Position numbers and translations under genes: made by a program. From Planctomycetota bacterium (GTDB lineage: Bacteria; Planctomycetota; B15-G4; SIAN01): 64,000 nucleotides of DNA. Below the pieces are notes generated by a model that was not told the origin of the DNA, searched no databases, and saw only the letters and a list, made by a program, of their open reading frames with translations. The stretch is from positions 682,001 to 746,000 of the forward strand of contig JANQQL010000025.1 in assembly GCA_028289345.1 (NCBI GenBank). Reading direction: 5' to 3'. Positions 1 through 9,000 of this stretch are shown in pieces. Every line of letters starts with the position of its first letter. Positions within the stretch are counted from its first letter, which is position 1.

Positions 1-1294
1 GCAGGATGCGGGACCAGCGATCGTAGGTCTGGTTCGACACCATGTTGAACACCCACCACGCGGAGTCCCACTGGAACTTCGAGTAGTCCCCCGTGGTGTA
101 CGACGGCGGCAATCCCTGGATTCCGCAGTAGAGCGGCAAGAAGCACGAGGTGTAGCAGTCGTCGGGAGTGAACCAGTAGACACCGCCCACCGGATCCGGG
201 AGCCAGGAGCGGCACTGCGCGACCATGACGAACCCGGCCTGTTGGGTGGAGATCGGACGTTCCCAGCAGTTTGCCTGACCGTCGACTTCGAAGGTCAACC
301 CGCGGAAGCGAACGGGACTCTGGAAGGGACCGGCGTCGATTCCCTGAGTCATGTCGAACTGGGTTCCCTCGTAGTGATCCCGCATCAGCCCCATGACGTC
401 TGCGTAGCTGAGCTTCTCCTCAGGTTGAATGAACAGCGGATAGTCCTCCGCTGCCGGATCACCTCGATGAAACGCGGGGGAGAAGCTCTGGCTCGGCGCC
501 ACTCGTCGATACACGCTCCAGACGCGCGCAGCACACACTCGCTTGGTGCGCAGCGAGAGATCGGGGTGGTAGGCATCTCGGTAGGAGAAAGGCGTCCCTG
601 AACTCGGGTCGTAGAAGCCCTGCTCGACGGCGAAGTCGATCACATCCGGGGAGTAACGCCAGCTCTCGGGATCATCGAGGGGAAAGGTCGTGATGCGGCT
701 GTGGTTGGCGTGCGCCGAGATCGAGCCGTCGGGGATGCGAGCAGCCACCCACACGGCCCCCGGTCGGTCGGGTCCCTTGCCAATGATCTCCATCATCCAA
801 GCTTCTTGCGGATCGGCGATGGAGATCGTCTCGCCACTACTGCGGTAGCCGTAGGTATGAACCAACTCGTGGATGACGTCGATCGCCTCGCGCGCCGTCG
901 TCGCTCGCTGCAGAGTCAGCCACATGAGCGCGTCGTAGTCGAGCCGACCTTCCGGATCGCGAAGCTCCTTGCGGCCGCCCGTGGTGGTCTCCCCAAGCGC
1001 CAGCTGATGCTCGTTCATCAGACCGACCACGCTCGCGGTTCGCGGTGCTTGCGGAATCTCGCCATCCACCTGATCGTCTTCCCAACCCTCGATCGTCGTG
1101 GTCTCTTCCACGGCGTGCTCGCCCCCGGGATGCAGCAGCAGCTTCGGCATGAACGGCGCGTCCGCGCTGTAGGTGATGAAGACCGAGCCGTCCGTGCTTG
1201 CGCCGGCGCTCACGAGGATTGACGTGCAGGCGTCTTCGTTCAGGTCCTCGGTGGTCGTGGCCTGGAGGGCGAGGAAAGCGAGAATGGACAGCAT
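1..1294 (-). CDS. C69-family dipeptidase, C-terminus cut by window edge
   Basis: The reading frame is open from an ATG at 1294 to the left edge, giving about 431 residues with the C-terminus missing. It is an N-terminal-nucleophile peptidase of family C69 (PepD-like), a group that cleaves dipeptides. The start gives a short hydrophobic leader (MLSILAFLALQA), then Asp-Ala-Cys with Cys23 as the likely nucleophile exposed by autoprocessing, followed by TSILVSAGASTDGS, the usual C69 opening. Further on come ANHSRI and RDAYHPDL-type segments that fit the family. Family members are often 480-560 residues, so perhaps 60-120 residues lie outside the window. The leader suggests export, or it may be a short propeptide. 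It lies downstream of the serine hydrolase on the same strand, about 155 bases away. The family call is firm; the substrate is unknown. Confidence 0.85.
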   Translation of the reverse strand, partial: MLSILAFLALQATTTEDLNEDACTSILVSAGASTDGSVFITYSADAPFMPKLLLHPGGEHAVEETTTIEGWEDDQVDGEIPQAPRTASVVGLMNEHQLALGETTTGGRKELRDPEGRLDYDALMWLTLQRATTAREAIDVIHELVHTYGYRSSGETISIADPQEAWMMEIIGKGPDRPGAVWVAARIPDGSISAHANHSRITTFPLDDPESWRYSPDVIDFAVEQGFYDPSSGTPFSYRDAYHPDLSLRTKRVCAARVWSVYRRVAPSQSFSPAFHRGDPAAEDYPLFIQPEEKLSYADVMGLMRDHYEGTQFDMTQGIDAGPFQSPVRFRGLTFEVDGQANCWERPISTQQAGFVMVAQCRSWLPDPVGGVYWFTPDDCYTSCFLPLYCGIQGLPPSYTTGDYSKFQWDSAWWVFNMVSNQTYDRWSRIL

Positions 1295-1449
1295 GGAAAC
1301 CTCGCGGAGGTAGTGGGGGGTGTGGTGGTTATCGAGATGGGGCGTGGATCATAGCGTTGCGCCGCCTCGCTGGTTTGATCGAGACTTCCGGCATCCCGAT
1401 CGTCCCAGGTCTGGTCCGGGTCACTGACGAACGTCTCTGGTTCCCGCAG

Positions 1450-2931
1450 CTAGCTCTTGCGCTCACAGCGGATCACGTTGTCACCTTCGATGAGTAGAGC
1501 CGCATCGATTTCGCCGGCCGGGTCCTTGGTGAACTCGAGTTCGGCGTCGAAGTCGTACAGAAAGAACTGGTTTGCCGAACGGGGATAGAAGCGCAGGATG
1601 GGGGTGCCGGGCATTTCCAGGTCCACGCCGTCGTCACGCGCCCGGATCTGCACCACTCGGCCGCTGGGCTGCTCGTAGGTGCCGGAGTATTGCTGAAGCG
1701 TTTCGGCACTGACCTTGATGACGTCTGGCAGCTCGGTCACGTCCGAGCTTCGATAGGACCGGTGAATGATTTCCTTGCCTTCGGGGAGGGCTGCCCGCAC
1801 CACATTGTTGCACAGGTACAGACCGTTGTCCCCGTTGGTCAGCACCACGACGCCGCGCCCGGATTCCGGAAGCAGAACCACGAGAGCGGCGACACCAATG
1901 TCGTTGCCCCCGTGCTGAATCGCATACTCGTCGTGCGCAAGACCGGACACCAGCCGCCAGCCCAATGCTTGTTGCGAATTGGAGTTGATCTCGGATTGTG
2001 CTCGAACCATGTCGGCGAACAACTCTTCCGAGAGTCCACCTCCGTCCAGGACATCCGCCGCAAATCGCCCCAGGTCTCCGACGGTCGTCACCACGTCATC
2101 CGCCGCGTTGTCCGAGGTGGAGTGGTCGACGTCGTGGGGTTCCCCGCGAATGTCGAACGGAGCCGCGAAGCGTTCCCGGTCGACTTTTCCGTCCCACGAG
2201 TGCCGCGAGTCGTTCATCTCCAAGGGCAAAAATAGAACGTCCCGGGCCAGTTCGCTCCAGGACTGCTCGAAGCGAGCTTCGAGCGACTTGCGTAGGTACT
2301 CCATGCCTTCGCCGGAGTACTGGAACTTCTCCCCGGGTTCGAAATCGAAGGTGAGCCGTCCGGTGGGATGATTCCAGCGCCAGTTCACGAAACCTGTTTG
2401 GTGAGAGAGCACGTGGCGCGTGGTCAGCCGTTCGTGGCGTGGGTCACTGGCGACTTCGGGATCGACATAGTCGTGAAACAAAGGAGCGTCCAGCTCCCAA
2501 TCCCCTTCCTCGATCAACTTGAGAGTGGTCATCGCCACCAGCACTTTGGTGACCGAAGCGATGTTGAACAAAGTGTCCACCGGAGCGATCTTTCCCTCCG
2601 GGCCGTAAACCTTCGTCGCAACCACGTGACCGCGTTCCAGGAGAGCAATTCCGACATGAGGAATGTGCAGCTCTCGCTTCCAGACGGGAATGTTCTCGTC
2701 GAGCACGGCCAGCGCGTTTGTCGCGAGACGGGGTTCCCCAAGGGGGCGCGCGGTGGGCGACAAAGTTCCCGAAGAAGGCGTGGGTGGTGGCGTGGGGGCA
2801 GCTCTTCCCCCGCGGGAGACAAAGCCGGTGACAAGCAAAGCGATCGAAAGCCGGTCCAGGGATCGCCAGATTCGGGTTGGCCGTGGCGTCGAGTGACGAG
2901 GGAAACGTGTTGCGAGCCAGACTCGGGTCAT
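1450..2931 (-). CDS. Beta-lactamase-fold serine hydrolase, exported
   Basis: This is a serine hydrolase of the beta-lactamase/DD-peptidase clan (class C-like, PF00144 type). The nucleophile motif SVTK sits at residues 126-129 counted from the chosen start, within NIASVTKVLVAM. A YSG motif (FQYSGEGMEYL) stands where the second motif (YxN) is expected, and HGG (QHGGNDIG) where KTG is expected. The ORF is open to 3027, but ATG 2931 begins a basic region followed by the hydrophobic stretch LSIALLVTGFVS, a more usual export signal; the 32 residues upstream are unlikely to be translated. A Pro/Ser/Thr-rich linker follows the signal. The C-terminal ~110 residues form a beta-rich accessory domain common in such esterases. 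It could be an esterase, a peptidase or a penicillin-recognising enzyme; the sequence does not decide. Confidence 0.85.
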   Translation of the reverse strand: MTRVWLATRFPRHSTPRPTRIWRSLDRLSIALLVTGFVSRGGRAAPTPPPTPSSGTLSPTARPLGEPRLATNALAVLDENIPVWKRELHIPHVGIALLERGHVVATKVYGPEGKIAPVDTLFNIASVTKVLVAMTTLKLIEEGDWELDAPLFHDYVDPEVASDPRHERLTTRHVLSHQTGFVNWRWNHPTGRLTFDFEPGEKFQYSGEGMEYLRKSLEARFEQSWSELARDVLFLPLEMNDSRHSWDGKVDRERFAAPFDIRGEPHDVDHSTSDNAADDVVTTVGDLGRFAADVLDGGGLSEELFADMVRAQSEINSNSQQALGWRLVSGLAHDEYAIQHGGNDIGVAALVVLLPESGRGVVVLTNGDNGLYLCNNVVRAALPEGKEIIHRSYRSSDVTELPDVIKVSAETLQQYSGTYEQPSGRVVQIRARDDGVDLEMPGTPILRFYPRSANQFFLYDFDAELEFTKDPAGEIDAALLIEGDNVIRCERKS

Positions 2932-3105
2932 GACGGTTTCTCGAGCGGAGAACAGAACAAGGTCGAAGACCCCTGCTACCGCAACGTCGGCCCGCGGGTT
3001 CGCACAGTCGCGGACTCGTCGACCCATTCCAGGCGGAGTGGCCTTAAGTGGACCGGTGCAAGAGTCTTTCGGGACCCGATCGGTACCCTTTCGATGTTGT
3101 CTTCG

Positions 3106-3153
3106 TCCTCGACTCCTCGACTCCTCGACTCCTCGACTCCTCGACTCCTCGAC
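3106..3153. repeat. Tandem repeat, 8 bp x 6
   Basis: Six exact copies of TCCTCGAC stand head to tail in the region between the divergently read serine hydrolase and sulfotransferase genes. The copies are identical, which suggests recent slippage. No gene supported by homology covers them. Confidence 0.9.
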
Positions 3154-3189
3154 GAGTCACCCGAGTCACCCGAGTCACCCGAGTCACCC
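3154..3189. repeat. Tandem repeat, 9 bp x 4
   Basis: Four exact copies of GAGTCACCC directly abut the last unit of the 8-bp array. The two arrays have different units and period lengths, yet both share a GAC/GAGTC-like core. There are no spacers, so this is not a CRISPR array. Confidence 0.9.
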
Positions 3190-3422
3190 GCGGTCCGGCT
3201 CCTTGGCGGAGACCTTTCGATTGACCATCCAAGGCTTTCCACTCTTCGCTGGTGAGCGGAGATCCGACCAAAGTTCGGACCGAGGCCGCCGACCCAGGGA
3301 GTCAGCCGCCTCGCGCCGCCGAGCTCCCGGCCAAAGCTCGTTTCCTCCTCGACTCCATCTCTCGCCGCCCCGGGCGAGGAAGGCCATTTGCTCCGCCTCG
3401 GGGCGAATCCTACGATTCCCGG

Positions 3423-4316
3423 ATGCGGCCTGGATTCATCGTGGGAATGCCCCGTTCGGGTACGTCTCTCCTGAACGCTTTGCTCGACGCGCACCCCGAG
3501 GTGTTGTCGCTGGGGGAGACCCATGTCTACAAATGGGCCACGCGGTCGGATCCCGTTGCCGGCTTGTTCAAGGGGTCGTACTACCGTGACTGGTATCCCG
3601 AAGGAACGTCAGCACGCCGATCGTTCGAGCAGGTCTTGCGCCAACGGTTGCCGGCGCCAACCCCGACCGCTCGCGCACTGACGGAGCTCTCGGTGGTTCG
3701 TCAAGAACACCAGGGCATGGTTTCGTCGGAACTATGGATCGACAAGACGCCGCGAAACTACTGCCACCTGAGTGAGATCCTTCGCGATTTCGGTGCGGGG
3801 ACTCGGGTGGTTTTTCTGGTTCGCGACCCCCGAGACGTGGTGGCATCGCACTTGCAAGAATGGTCGCGGCCCTGGCGAGGGGTGGCCAAGCGCTGGGCAG
3901 AGGCCGAGTCCATGGCGGTTTCTTTCCGCGGGCACCCCGCGGTTCACATCGTTCACTACGAAGAGCTGGTCGCGGATCCCGAGGCCGTGATGGGCGTGGT
4001 CGCGGAGCACCTCGGGTTGGAGTGGGATCCGAGTCTGTTGCGTCCGACGTTCGACGGCCGTCCCTGGAAGGCAAACTCCTGCGAAGGACGCGGGGAGTGG
4101 TCGATCACCTCTCGTTTCGTGGGACGCTTTCGCCGTGATCTGAGCCGTTCCCAAGTCGACTGGATCGAGCGCTCTTTGGACCGTCGTATGCAACGTCAGG
4201 GCTACCAATTGCAGGGCAGTCGTCGAGCCTTCTCGGCGCCTCGGTTCTGGCTCGACTTGCGATGCGCCTATTCCACCACGAAATCGAGGACCATGGCCAG
4301 AGGCGGACGCCGATGA
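3423..4316 (+). CDS. Sulfotransferase family protein
   Basis: The product is predicted to transfer a sulfuryl group from PAPS to a carbohydrate or other acceptor. The N-terminal strand and phosphosulfate-binding loop are intact: IVGMPRSGTSLLNALLDAHP, directly after the chosen ATG. The 3'-phosphate-binding region FLVRDPRDVVASHLQEW follows about 110 residues later, another hallmark of the family. The frame extends upstream to a GTG at 3252, adding 57 Arg/Pro-rich residues with no family counterpart, so ATG 3423 is preferred; no strong ribosome site marks either start. The stop overlaps the start of the glycosyltransferase (ATGA at 4313-4316), so the two are translationally coupled. Together they point to synthesis of a sulfated surface polysaccharide or glycolipid. 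Confidence 0.85.
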   Translation: MRPGFIVGMPRSGTSLLNALLDAHPEVLSLGETHVYKWATRSDPVAGLFKGSYYRDWYPEGTSARRSFEQVLRQRLPAPTPTARALTELSVVRQEHQGMVSSELWIDKTPRNYCHLSEILRDFGAGTRVVFLVRDPRDVVASHLQEWSRPWRGVAKRWAEAESMAVSFRGHPAVHIVHYEELVADPEAVMGVVAEHLGLEWDPSLLRPTFDGRPWKANSCEGRGEWSITSRFVGRFRRDLSRSQVDWIERSLDRRMQRQGYQLQGSRRAFSAPRFWLDLRCAYSTTKSRTMARGGRR

Positions 4317-5422
4317 AACGCTCTCCGACGACTCGCCGCCGGGTACTTTTTGTGACCCACCGTGCCGATCTCACGGGAGCCCCTCGCTGCATACTGGAGC
4401 TCGTCGAAGGGCTCGACTCCTCCCGCTACCATTGTGAAGTCGCGGTCGAAGAGGACGGGCCGCTGTGTTCCCACTTTGCCGAACGCACCAAGAAGCTCCA
4501 CCACTTGCCGAAGAGCAAGGCTCGGGGTTTGGCGGGCTGGTTCCACGCTTATCGTGTGTTGCGAGAGGCACAGCCTGACGTCTTGCATGTCAACCGAGCC
4601 GTGGCGTTCTCCAAGACCTTCGCCATGGTGGCTCGTCTGCTCGGAATCCCTGTACTGTGGCACTTGCATGATGAGTTTCAGGGTCGCATGAAGCGCAGAC
4701 TGCCGTGGGTCAAGCGGCTCTCCACCCGAGTGGTTTCCTGTTCTCAGCGGGTGTCCGAGACGCCGGGGCTCGGCGACGTGACGGTGATTCCCAACGGCAG
4801 TCAGTTCTCCGCCCGTGATCCGGAGGAGGACCTGGAACGACGCGCTCGCGCTCTCGGAGTGGAGCCGGTGTCGTTCCGTTTCTTGTTCGTTGGTTCGATC
4901 ATTCCTCGAAAGAACGTTCGAATGATCGTCGAGGCGGCCGCCAAGGTGTTGGAAGAGTGGCCGGATACTCACTTCCTGGCGGTGGGAGATTCGGACTCTC
5001 CGGAGTACATGGCTCAGGTCCATGCGGACATGGAGCGGTTGAATCTCGGAGAGCGCTTTCAGTTGCTCCCGAGCCAATCGGACGTGGCGCCGTTCTACGC
5101 GATGAGCGACGTGCTGCTGTTGCCTTCCAAGAGCGAGGCGTTCCCACTGGTGGTGCTGGAGGCGGCGTCGTTTGGATTGGCCACCGTCGCGACGGCGGTC
5201 GGCGACGTGCCCGAACTCCTTGCCGATAACAGCGGATGGCTGCTCGAACACTACGAGTTCGACCAGGACCACCTGTGCGACGTCTTGAAGGAGATTCGCC
5301 ACGGCGGACGGGAGGCCGCACGTCAGCGAGGCGCCCGAGCGAGGGAGCACATCGGTGGCCGTTACTCGCTCGACCGCTATCTGCGGGACTTCGATCACGT
5401 GTACGGCGAGATGCTGGGCTAG
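4313..5422 (+). CDS. Glycosyltransferase, GT4-like (group 1)
   Basis: This 369-residue protein is a GT-B-fold glycosyltransferase related to family 4. It transfers a sugar from a nucleotide-sugar donor, probably in polysaccharide or glycolipid assembly on the cytoplasmic side. The N-terminal half opens with VLFVTHRADLTGAPRCILEL, the acceptor-side strand-loop. The C-terminal half carries FLFVGSIIPRKNVRMIVEAA and the donor-binding segment LLLPSKSEAFPLVVLEAASFG, with the E-x7-E type arrangement of the family. The ATG at 4313 overlaps the stop of the sulfotransferase as ATGA; an upstream in-frame Met at 4262 would bury the start inside that gene and is less likely. The sugar and acceptor cannot be read from the sequence. 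Confidence 0.88.
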   Translation: MKRSPTTRRRVLFVTHRADLTGAPRCILELVEGLDSSRYHCEVAVEEDGPLCSHFAERTKKLHHLPKSKARGLAGWFHAYRVLREAQPDVLHVNRAVAFSKTFAMVARLLGIPVLWHLHDEFQGRMKRRLPWVKRLSTRVVSCSQRVSETPGLGDVTVIPNGSQFSARDPEEDLERRARALGVEPVSFRFLFVGSIIPRKNVRMIVEAAAKVLEEWPDTHFLAVGDSDSPEYMAQVHADMERLNLGERFQLLPSQSDVAPFYAMSDVLLLPSKSEAFPLVVLEAASFGLATVATAVGDVPELLADNSGWLLEHYEFDQDHLCDVLKEIRHGGREAARQRGARAREHIGGRYSLDRYLRDFDHVYGEMLG

Positions 5423-6024
5423 CAGAATCGCCAGAAACGACCTCTGGCGTGGACTCGCAGATGCTCAGGTTCCTTCGCCTGCGATCCACTGTCGAGCATT
5501 CGCCGGCCGATTCACAAAACGCTCACTGGGTCGCCCTGGGCGCACTGTCCAGATGTTGGACGCATTGGGATTCCGGCGATGGCTTCCCAGTCATGGAGCG
5601 AGCCAGGGCTCACTCGCGATAGGAATTCCCGGTTCTTTGCGACGGCGTTCTTCAACAATCGCGCGTACTCATCGAAGTGGTGTCTGTCACTTGTCCCTAC
5701 GTTCGTGGCGCAACTGAACAGGGGGCGGACATCGGCGGTTGACGTCTCCGGTTTCGCTACGGTGGTCGCCTTGTGGAGACGGTGAAGTGTGTCGTCCTGG
5801 GTGGTCGCCGGGCGCACGGCCAAGTTTCCCGTGTTCCGAGTCACGGGTGCCCTACAATTCCCGCTGGTCGTCCTGCTCCCAGTCATCAAGCGAGGGCGAC
5901 GTGGTGGACCACGACGTACTGTCACTGCCACGATCACTGTCGAGTGGAAAGTCGTTGCGGGCAGTGACGTCGGCTCGATGCATTGCTTCTTGTCCATAGA
6001 GATCTGCGTGTTCCGGAGAGACCG
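5423..6024. other. Intergenic region upstream of TIR-CHAT-STAND gene
   Basis: About 600 bases lie between the glycosyltransferase stop and the TIR-CHAT-STAND start. No open frame here shows a family motif. The longest, on the minus strand at 5512-6075, is low-complexity over most of its length and runs into the next gene. The only clear structure is the inverted repeat at 5931-5968. The region may carry the promoter of the downstream gene. Confidence 0.5.
5931..5968 (+). promoter_or_regulatory. Inverted repeat upstream of TIR-CHAT-STAND gene
   Basis: Perfect 9-base arms, GTCACTGCC at 5931-5939 and GGCAGTGAC at 5960-5968, are separated by 20 bases and end 56 bases before the ATG at 6025. They could be an operator for a dimeric regulator or an mRNA hairpin. 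No T-run follows, so a simple intrinsic terminator is less likely. Confidence 0.4.
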
Positions 6025-9000
6025 ATGACGAATACTCCTCAGAGTGACGGGGAATACGATGTCTTCCTCTCGCACGCGACTCCGGACAAGGAATGGGTGC
6101 TGTCACTCGCCGATCGGCTCGAGCACCTCGGTCTCCGGGTCTTCGTCGACACCCGCGAGATCGCCGTGGGCCAGAACTTCGTGTTGCGATTGGACGAGGG
6201 GCTGGAGCGGAGCCGATACATGGTGCTCGTGCTCTCGAAGCACACCGAGGAACGTCCCTGGGTTATGCAGGAGTGGACGAGCTACCTTGCCGAGCACGGT
6301 CCGCTGCAGCGGCTTCTCCCCGTGCAGGTCGACTCGGTCGCTTTGCCAACGATCCTCAAGGCGACCCAGGCGATCGACGCCACGCACCGCGAGGCTGATC
6401 GAGTCGCGGACGAGCTGTTCAAGGCGATCGGTGACCCCGCGACGCTCGAGGAAGACGATGCTCGCCGGCTCGTCCTCGGACGGGACTTCGTCTTCACCTT
6501 GACGCGCGAAGGAGCGGAGGAAGATCAAGGAAAGGTGATTCCTCCCAGCGGCGTGGCACGCAGCGTGCCGGTGCCTTGGAGCAACGACCCTGGCTTTGTC
6601 GTCGCCTCCATGGAATTCGGCAATCTCCACCGGCAGCCGGTCATCGAGGCGAGCGATCGCAGCGACCTTTTCCGTCACGCGATTTCGCTGGGGCAATCGC
6701 TCTTCGAGGTGTTGTTCGATCCCGACCAGGCGAAGCAGTTTGCCGAGCTCTTGACTGCGGACCGCGCCCGTCCCGTCGTGCAGATCCGCAGCGATGACGA
6801 TCTTTTGATGTCGCTACCGTGGGAGCTCCTGCACGACGGCAAGGAGTTCCTCGTGCGCGAGGGCAAGATCGATCTGGTGCGCACGACCGCAGGCGCGGCG
6901 GCAGGCGAGTCCTTGCTCCGAAAGCCCACTCAGTCGTTCAAGCTTGTCGTGAATGTCTCGGCGCCGGAGGGGGCCGCGCTCAGCTACGAGGGGGAGAGCT
7001 ACCGCATCACCCTCGCGACCGCGGAACGCTGCCCGGTCGTGCACACGGAATTGGGGACACTGGAGGATCTGGTGGAGACCGTGGATGCGGAAGATCCGAC
7101 GGGAATCCACTTCTCTGGGCACGGCACACCGGGGGCTCTGCTCTTCGAGAACGACGAAGGAAACGAATCCCGGGTGAAGGTCGACGAAGTCATCCGCCAG
7201 ATTCGACAGAAGCTCCCTGACGCTCGACGCTTGCCGCCTTTCTTCTACCTGGCGAGCTGCCACGGCAACGACCCGGTTCCTCCCGGCAAGGAGCAGGCGA
7301 CGGCATCCTCGGCCGCGGTTCAGCTCCACAAGGCGGGGGTGACCGAGGTCGTCGGTTACTTCGGTCCCATCGTGGACGAGCTTTCGACGCGAGCCGAGGA
7401 GGCGATCTATGCAGCAATCGCCGAAGGACGATCCACGCGGGACGCCGTCCGACTTGCTCGCGAACACCTCAAGAATCCGCTCCATGACCCCAACGCCCAG
7501 CATCGCCCCCATGCGACTCGGATCGACCGTGCGGGAGGTCTCGCCGAGGAACGCGGGAACGAAGATGCGGAGGCCCAAGCCGTCGACACCCACCCCTTCG
7601 CATGGGCTCAGCTCGTCTTCTACCATCGCGGTCCGGAGTGGCCCCTCTCGGTCCCGGTGGCTGCTGGCCGGCGTGATACGGAGCGGGTCCTCGAGCGCCG
7701 ATTCAAGGGAACCCGTGACCGCAAGATTCTCAAGACGGGGTTCATCGGTCGCCGACGGGAGCAGCACAAGATTCGTCGCCAACTCCGAGAAGGCAGTCGC
7801 GTCATGGTCCTTCAGGGCTTGGGGGGGCTGGGCAAGAGCACGCTCGCGCAGCGCGTGCTGCCGTGGCTGACCGACGAGGAATCGAAGGTCTGCACGCTGT
7901 GGTGCCACGAAGTCGAAGGCGAGGAGAATCGTGCCGAAGCCCTCGTGGGACAGCTTCTGAGGTACTGCCGGGAGCGATGCGGGCTCGATTGGGAGGGCGT
8001 CGTCCAGCAAGTGGATCACATTGCGGGTGATGATCCGACTCGACGCTTCGAACTCTTCCTCAAGACGCTGGCCAACAATGCTCCGGGACTTGTGCTCTAC
8101 TTCGACAACCTCGAGTCGCTTCTCGTGGGCCCGGAGGACGGAGACGCGGGCGCGTTCGGACAGTGGGCCGAGCCGGCACTGGAGGCGATTTGGCAAATCG
8201 TGCATGGGATCGCCGAAGACAACAAGGCGATCTTCTTGGTTGCCACCACTCGATACCGCAATCCAGACTTCGCGAACGCACTTCTCCCGGTGGCCCCACT
8301 CCCTTCGGACGCCCTGTTTCGCCTGACGGAGTGGTTCCCGGCATTGCGGAGGCTCACGGCTTCTTCCCGAGCACGCCTGGTCTCTCGTCTGGATGGGCAT
8401 CCACGGGCCGTGGAATACGCCAACGACCTCGTGGAAAACGCATTCACGAAGTACCGCAATACCAAGGGGGAATGGCGCACTTCCGTCCCTCCCACTCCGA
8501 ACGAGATGGAGCACGAGTGGACGGACCTCGTCACACCCTGCCTCCCCCAGGTCGAAGGAAAGCTGAAGGACAACTTGCTGCTTCAGGCACTGTGGGATCG
8601 GGTGCTGGACGAGCGAGCCAGACGGTTCCTCCATCGAATGACCGTCTTGCGTCGCCCCGCGGAGTGGAGCCTCCTCGAACTCCTCGGCGAGCCGGACGAG
8701 CCGCTCGATCAAGCAACCGCGACGGCGGAGCGTTTGCGCGATACCTCGCTTCTCGAACAAGTGGAGATTCGAGCTCGAGTCTCTCAGGGCGAAGTCGGCA
8801 CGATCACCCGCTACGCGTTGCATCCAGCGACGGTTCGGTTCATCGTGGAAGCGCAGGAGGCATCCCCAGAACGTCTGAAGCAGGTCCACCGCCGCATCGG
8901 GGAGCACCTGGAAGCAGTCGCCAAGGAATCTCGGTACATCGAAGTCGGTCTGGAGGCCGGCCACCATCTGTTCGAGGGGGGAGAGTTCGACCGCGCTTGC

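Larger units (their letters stand above)
2932..3422. other. Divergent intergenic region
   Basis: This stretch separates the minus-strand serine hydrolase from the plus-strand sulfotransferase and should hold both promoters. Apart from the two abutting tandem arrays I see no conserved coding signal. Open frames here are Arg/Ser/Pro-rich, as expected from the repeats and base composition. An upstream GTG at 3252 is in frame with the sulfotransferase and could extend it. Confidence 0.5.

Noticed and set aside
3106..3189. CRISPR-like array
   Set aside because: The repeat units are 8 and 9 bases without spacers, so this is simple tandem repetition.
5512..6075. 187-residue minus-strand frame before the TIR-CHAT-STAND gene
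   Set aside because: Its C-terminal part (HHFDEYARLLKNAVAKNREF) looks protein-like, but the N-terminal half is low-complexity and overlaps the TIR start. I cannot support it as a gene.
6814..8967. 717-residue minus-strand open frame opposite the TIR-CHAT-STAND gene
   Set aside because: It lies wholly inside a gene with clear domains on the other strand. Long antisense frames are common in GC-rich DNA and this one shows no motif.
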